From assembly GCA_903831485.1 (NCBI GenBank), contig CAIKXW010000196.1, positions 1 through 9,315 on the forward strand: a stretch of 9,315 nt of DNA. Direction: 5' to 3'. The stretch is from an uncultured Alphaproteobacteria bacterium (lineage in GTDB: Bacteria; Pseudomonadota; Alphaproteobacteria; Caulobacterales; Hyphomonadaceae). The notes below the pieces were generated by a model. That model worked only from the letters and a program-made list of their open reading frames with translations, was not told where the DNA came from and made no database searches. Made by a program: the position numbers and the translations under genes. Below, in pieces: positions 6,146-9,315 of this stretch; positions within the stretch are counted from its first letter, which is position 1; the number at the start of each line of letters is the position of its first letter.

Positions 6146-7648
6146 TTAGTCGTCGAGCAGCGACAGCTGTTGCTCCTTCGACGCCATGTCGTGGTCGCGG
6201 TCGACCAGCGGCGTGGGGTAGTCGCCCGTGAAGCAGTGGTCGGCGAATTGGGGGGCGGCGTCGTTGCGCTTGCCCTGGCCGAGGGCTTCGTAGAAGCCGC
6301 TGAGGGAGATGAAGGAGAGGCTGTCGACCTTCAGGTAGCGCTTCATCTGGTCGATCGTCATGGACGAGGCGATCAGTTCTTCCTTCGAGGGCATGTCGAT
6401 GCCGTAGAAGTCGGGATGCTTGATCGGGGGGCTGGCGACGCGGAAGTGGATCTCGCTGGCGCCTGCGTCGCGGATCATCTGCACGATGCGTTGCGAGGTG
6501 TTGCCGCGCACGATGGAGTCATCGACGAGGACGACGCGCTTGCCCTCGAGGATGGGTCGGTTGGGCGCGTGCTTGCGCGAGATGGAGCGCTGGCGGCCGG
6601 ACTGCGTCGGCTGGATGAAGGTGCGCCCGACATAGTGGTTGCGGATGATGCCGAAGCCGAAGGGGATGCCGGATGCCTCTGCGTAGCCGAGGCCCGCCGG
6701 GTTGCCGCCGTCGGGCACGGGGCAGATCAGGTCGGCGTCGACATGGGACTCGCGGGCAAGGACGCGGCCAAAGCGCTGGCGCGTCTCATAGACGGACTGG
6801 CCGTGCATGATCGAGTCGGGGCGGGCGAAGTAGACGTATTCGAAGACGCAGGGCGTGGCGCGCACACGCGGGAAGGGCATCAGGCTCTCGACGCGCTCGC
6901 GGTCGATGACGACGACTTCGCCGGCCTCGATGTTGCGAACGAAGCTGGCGCCGATTGCGTCGAGCGCGCAGGTTTCGGAGCAGAGGACAGGGGCACCGTC
7001 GATCTCGCCGAGGACGAGGGGGCGCAGGCCCCATGGGTCGCGCGCGCCGATCAGCTTGTCGTTCGTGAGGGCGACGATGGCGTAGCCGCCCTGGAGCTGG
7101 CGGAGGGCATCGATGAAGCGGTCCTCGATCCGGTTGCGCATGGAGCGCGCGGTAAGCTGAAGGACGACTTCGGTGTCCATGGTGGACTGGAAGATCGCGC
7201 CGTTCTGGACCAGCTCGTGGTGGATGGCGCGGGCGTTAGTAAGGTTGCCGTTGTGCGCGATGGCGAGGCCGCCATGAGCGAGGTCGGCATAGATCGGCTG
7301 GATGTTGCGGAGGACGACTCGGCCGGACGTCGAGTAGCGGTTGTGGCCGATGGCGGCGCGGCCGGGCAGGCGCTCCACGGCTCCGCTGTCATGGCTGAAG
7401 CTGTCGCCGACGAGGCCCATGTGGCGCTCGGAGCGGAAGGTACCGCCCTTGCCGTCGAAGGTGACGATGCCGCAGGCCTCCTGTCCGCGATGTTGCAGGG
7501 CGTGGAGGCCGAGGGCGGTGAGGATGGCGGCGTCGTCGCGCCCGAAGACGCCGAACACGCCGCACTTGTGGCCCATGCCGTCTTTTTTGCCGGGATGGAA
7601 ATCGTTGTCTTCCAGTCCGGGGTCGAAGAACGGGTCTGGACTGGCCAA
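6146..7648 (-). CDS. purF: Amidophosphoribosyltransferase (glutamine PRPP amidotransferase)
   Basis: PurF catalyses the first committed step of purine synthesis: PRPP plus glutamine gives 5-phosphoribosylamine. The 500-residue product has an N-terminal class II glutaminase and a C-terminal PRTase domain. The nucleophile is Cys29 (KCGVFG), exposed after removal of an N-terminal propeptide. Glutaminase motifs are HRGQEACG (53-60), HNRYST (102-107), HNGN (132-135) and TMDTE (156-160). The PRPP loop is VVLVDDSIVRGNTS (372-385). The layout is Bacillus-like, but of the four Fe-S ligands only Cys267 and Cys472 remain; the others are Asp413 and Ala469, so a [4Fe-4S] cluster is unlikely. The start is TTG at 7648 with GGAG 6 bases upstream; ATG at 7574-7576 (codon 25) is the alternative and would leave a four-residue propeptide. 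It follows cvpA by 20 bases, the classic cvpA-purF pair. Confidence 0.97.
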   Translation of the reverse strand: MASPDPFFDPGLEDNDFHPGKKDGMGHKCGVFGVFGRDDAAILTALGLHALQHRGQEACGIVTFDGKGGTFRSERHMGLVGDSFSHDSGAVERLPGRAAIGHNRYSTSGRVVLRNIQPIYADLAHGGLAIAHNGNLTNARAIHHELVQNGAIFQSTMDTEVVLQLTARSMRNRIEDRFIDALRQLQGGYAIVALTNDKLIGARDPWGLRPLVLGEIDGAPVLCSETCALDAIGASFVRNIEAGEVVVIDRERVESLMPFPRVRATPCVFEYVYFARPDSIMHGQSVYETRQRFGRVLARESHVDADLICPVPDGGNPAGLGYAEASGIPFGFGIIRNHYVGRTFIQPTQSGRQRSISRKHAPNRPILEGKRVVLVDDSIVRGNTSQRIVQMIRDAGASEIHFRVASPPIKHPDFYGIDMPSKEELIASSMTIDQMKRYLKVDSLSFISLSGFYEALGQGKRNDAAPQFADHCFTGDYPTPLVDRDHDMASKEQQLSLLDD

Positions 7649-7654
7649 GGGCGA

Positions 7655-7658
7655 CTCC
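7655..7658 (-). promoter_or_regulatory. Shine-Dalgarno site supporting the TTG start of purF
   Basis: CTCC on the + strand is GGAG in the mRNA, 6 bases before the TTG at 7648. The competing ATG at codon 25 is preceded by an A-rich stretch without a GGAG-like element, so the TTG start is preferred. Confidence 0.6.
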
Positions 7659-7668
7659 GGGTCGGTCG

Positions 7669-8217
7669 TTACTGGGTCGTTTGGGCGTTGGCTGGCGGCG
7701 CGTCGACCGAACCGGTGAAAATCTCGATCACACCGGACAGGCCGCCGCCAACCAGGCCGGCGGCGCTGTCCAGATATGGGTAGGTGTAGCTCTTGGCAAT
7801 CTCCGGAGGCTCTTCACCCGGCCGAACGACAAGATGCAGCAGCACAACAAAGCCAATGCAGGCAAGAATGGCCTTGGCGACACCCAGCCCCGCGCCGGCG
7901 AGCCGGTCGATCATGCCGATTTCGGGCGAATCATTGAACAGGCGGGAGAGCCGGGCGCCGAGGAAGGCGGCGAGGGCGTAAGACACTAGGAAACCAGCCA
8001 GAAACAGGATCATAGCCGGGACGATCGAAGGCTCGTCAGGAGAAATCATCTCTTTCAGCGGCGCCTGGCCGAAGCGGATGCAGAGCCATGCAACCAGCAG
8101 CCCGACAATGAAGGCGATGATCGAGAACGTCTCGCGAATGAGGCCGCGTCCCGCCGACATCACGGCGGACAGCACGATCACGGCAAGAATGATGACATCG
8201 AAGACCCAGGGGGGCAT
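7669..8217 (-). CDS. cvpA: CvpA family inner membrane protein
   Basis: CvpA is a small multi-pass inner-membrane protein named for its requirement in colicin V production in E. coli. Its biochemical role is not settled; envelope stress and bile tolerance phenotypes are reported for enteric bacteria. From ATG 8217 the product has 182 residues, close to the usual family length. Four hydrophobic segments are visible at about 5-22, 31-48, 65-88 and 105-132. The signature start VFDVIILAVIVLSAVMSAGRG...E corresponds to the conserved D-S-G-RG-E pattern, and MIDRLAGAGLG (102-112) to the conserved DR-GA-G motif. A hydrophilic tail ends in NAQTTQ. The frame stays open to a GTG at 8286, but those 23 extra residues are polar, lie inside radA and would spoil the N-terminus. 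GAGGG, 9 bases before ATG 8217, supports the shorter start. It lies 13 bases after radA and 20 before purF. Confidence 0.92.
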   Translation of the reverse strand: MPPWVFDVIILAVIVLSAVMSAGRGLIRETFSIIAFIVGLLVAWLCIRFGQAPLKEMISPDEPSIVPAMILFLAGFLVSYALAAFLGARLSRLFNDSPEIGMIDRLAGAGLGVAKAILACIGFVVLLHLVVRPGEEPPEIAKSYTYPYLDSAAGLVGGGLSGVIEIFTGSVDAPPANAQTTQ

Positions 8218-8226
8218 CGCTACAGA

Positions 8227-8231
8227 CCCTC
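8227..8231 (-). promoter_or_regulatory. Shine-Dalgarno site of cvpA, overlapping the radA stop
   Basis: CCCTC on the + strand reads GAGGG in mRNA, 9 bases before ATG 8217. Its first G is also the last base of the radA TAG stop (8231-8233). This decides the cvpA start and implies linked translation of radA and cvpA. Confidence 0.6.
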
Positions 8232-9315
8232 TACTCGGACCCCCCGCCAAGTACGTCCACGAGGTCCTGCAGTCTGGATAGCCCACGGACGGTCATGCCG
8301 TCGACCGTTTCGGGCGCCCCCGCAGGCACAAAAGCTGTCGTGAATCCAAGGCGCGCCGCCTCCCTGAGTCGCGGCTCGAGGCGGCCGACGGGGCGAATCG
8401 CGCCAGACAGGGCGACTTCGCCGAAGAAGACGGCCCCTTTCGGGAAGGGCTTATCAAGCAGGGCTGAGGCAGCGGCGGCGGCCGCGGCAAGGTCACCCGC
8501 CGGTTCAGTGATCCGGTAGCCGCCGGAGACGCTGAGATAGACGTCGCGCATGCCGAAGCGGAGTCCGCAGCGGGCATCGAACACGGCCAGCAGCATGGCG
8601 AGACGGGCGCTATCCCAGCCGACGATTGAGCGTCGTGGGTTGCCGGCGGCTTCGGGGCCAGCGAGGGCCTGCACTTCGGCGAGCACGGGGCGCGAACCTT
8701 CCATCGCGGCGAAAACGGCGCGCCCCGAGGTTTCGGTGTCGGCGCCGGCGAGAAACATGGCGGAGGGGTCGCGCGCGGCAGTGAGGCCGAGTTCGCCCAT
8801 CTCGAAGACTCCGATCTCGTCCGTTGGGCCGAAGCGGTTCTTCACCGAGCGGAGGATACGGAACTGGTGACCGCGCTCGCCCTCGAAATAGAATACGGCG
8901 TCGACCATGTGCTCGAGCACGCGGGGGCCAGCGATCTGTCCGTCCTTGGTGACGTGGCCGACGAGGATGACGGCGGCGCCGGTCTTCTTGGCGAAGCGGG
9001 TCAGCTCCTGCGCGCAGGCGCGGACCTGGCCGACGGAGCCGGGGGCGGCTTCGAGACTGTCGGACCAGAGTGTCTGGACGCTATCGATGACGATGACTTC
9101 GGGCGCTGCGGCCTTCAGCGCCTTCAAAATGGAGCGCAGGTCTGTCTCGGCGGCGAGTTGTACGGGCGAGTTGCTGACCCCGAGTCGGCGGGCGCGCCCC
9201 TGAATCTGAGAGATGGCTTCCTCGCCGGAAATGTACACGGCTTTGATGCCGGCCTTACCCATCGCGGCAGCGGCCTGCAGCAGGAGCGTCGACTTGCCGA
9301 TGCCTGGGTCACCGC
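8231..9315 (-). CDS. radA: DNA repair protein RadA (Sms), 5' end cut by window edge
   Basis: RadA is a RecA-like ATPase that drives branch migration of recombination intermediates and helps repair stalled forks. The visible part is about 360 residues of a usual 450-460. The missing N-terminus would carry the C4 zinc finger. The first visible residues hold the Walker A motif GDPGIGKST (9287-9313). Taking the Met at 9262 as 1, there follow YISGEE (10-15), Walker B VIVIDS (56-61), the RadA-specific KNRFG (141-145), and from about 190 the C-terminal Lon-protease-like domain (GEVALSGAIRPVGRLEPRL, 281-299). That domain serves as a scaffold in RadA and is not expected to be proteolytic. The frame is open across the window edge, so the Met at 9262 is internal. 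It heads the radA-cvpA-purF set; its promoter lies outside the window. Confidence 0.96.
   Translation of the reverse strand, partial: GDPGIGKSTLLLQAAAAMGKAGIKAVYISGEEAISQIQGRARRLGVSNSPVQLAAETDLRSILKALKAAAPEVIVIDSVQTLWSDSLEAAPGSVGQVRACAQELTRFAKKTGAAVILVGHVTKDGQIAGPRVLEHMVDAVFYFEGERGHQFRILRSVKNRFGPTDEIGVFEMGELGLTAARDPSAMFLAGADTETSGRAVFAAMEGSRPVLAEVQALAGPEAAGNPRRSIVGWDSARLAMLLAVFDARCGLRFGMRDVYLSVSGGYRITEPAGDLAAAAAAASALLDKPFPKGAVFFGEVALSGAIRPVGRLEPRLREAARLGFTTAFVPAGAPETVDGMTVRGLSRLQDLVDVLGGGSE

Noticed and set aside
6056..7783. A 575-codon open frame on the + strand covering purF and parts of its neighbours
   Set aside because: It lies wholly antisense to purF, whose active-site motifs are all intact. 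The predicted protein is repetitive Val/Ala/Gly/Asp-rich with no recognisable domain. Long antisense frames are a normal by-product of codon bias in GC-rich genes.
8218..8286. N-terminal extension of cvpA from GTG 8286
   Set aside because: The extra 23 residues are polar, overlap radA by more than 50 bases and precede the conserved CvpA start; the GAGGG site favours ATG 8217.

Overview
The window is GC-rich, tightly packed chromosomal DNA from an alphaproteobacterium. A Hyphomonadaceae/Caulobacterales-type organism is my best guess, inferred from protein flavour and from the radA-cvpA-purF and TPR-bamB-der gene orders. All of it reads as core housekeeping sequence. I see no IS element, phage gene, CRISPR array, tRNA, rRNA, toxin-antitoxin pair or defence island. 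No intergenic stretch exceeds about 110 bases.

Layout: the left half (1-4745) is read on the + strand. It holds the 3' end of an NnrU-family membrane protein gene, panB (pantothenate/CoA synthesis), a membrane-anchored YfgM-like TPR protein, bamB (outer-membrane assembly lipoprotein) and der (ribosome-assembly GTPase). The TPR gene and bamB overlap by 4 bases, and der follows 41 bases later. This is the same order as the enterobacterial yfgM-bamB-der block, linking envelope protein traffic to ribosome maturation.

The right half (4755-9315) is read on the - strand. In transcription order it holds radA (5' end cut by the window edge), cvpA, purF, a RibD/DHFR-like reductase and an SDR oxidoreductase. 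radA, cvpA and purF are separated by only 13 and 20 bases and probably form an operon. A stable RNA hairpin follows the purF stop. After it come the reductase, with its own strong Shine-Dalgarno sequence, and the SDR gene. The two gene sets converge at 4745/4755 with 9 bases between their stop codons.

Start-site decisions: purF most likely starts at TTG (7648), cvpA at ATG 8217 rather than an upstream GTG inside radA, and the TPR gene at GTG 1208. Points worth a second look are the purF start and its loss of two Fe-S ligand cysteines, the hairpin behind purF, the G4 motif substitution in the second GTPase domain of Der, and two small palindromes. I found no convincing evidence of a previously undescribed system.
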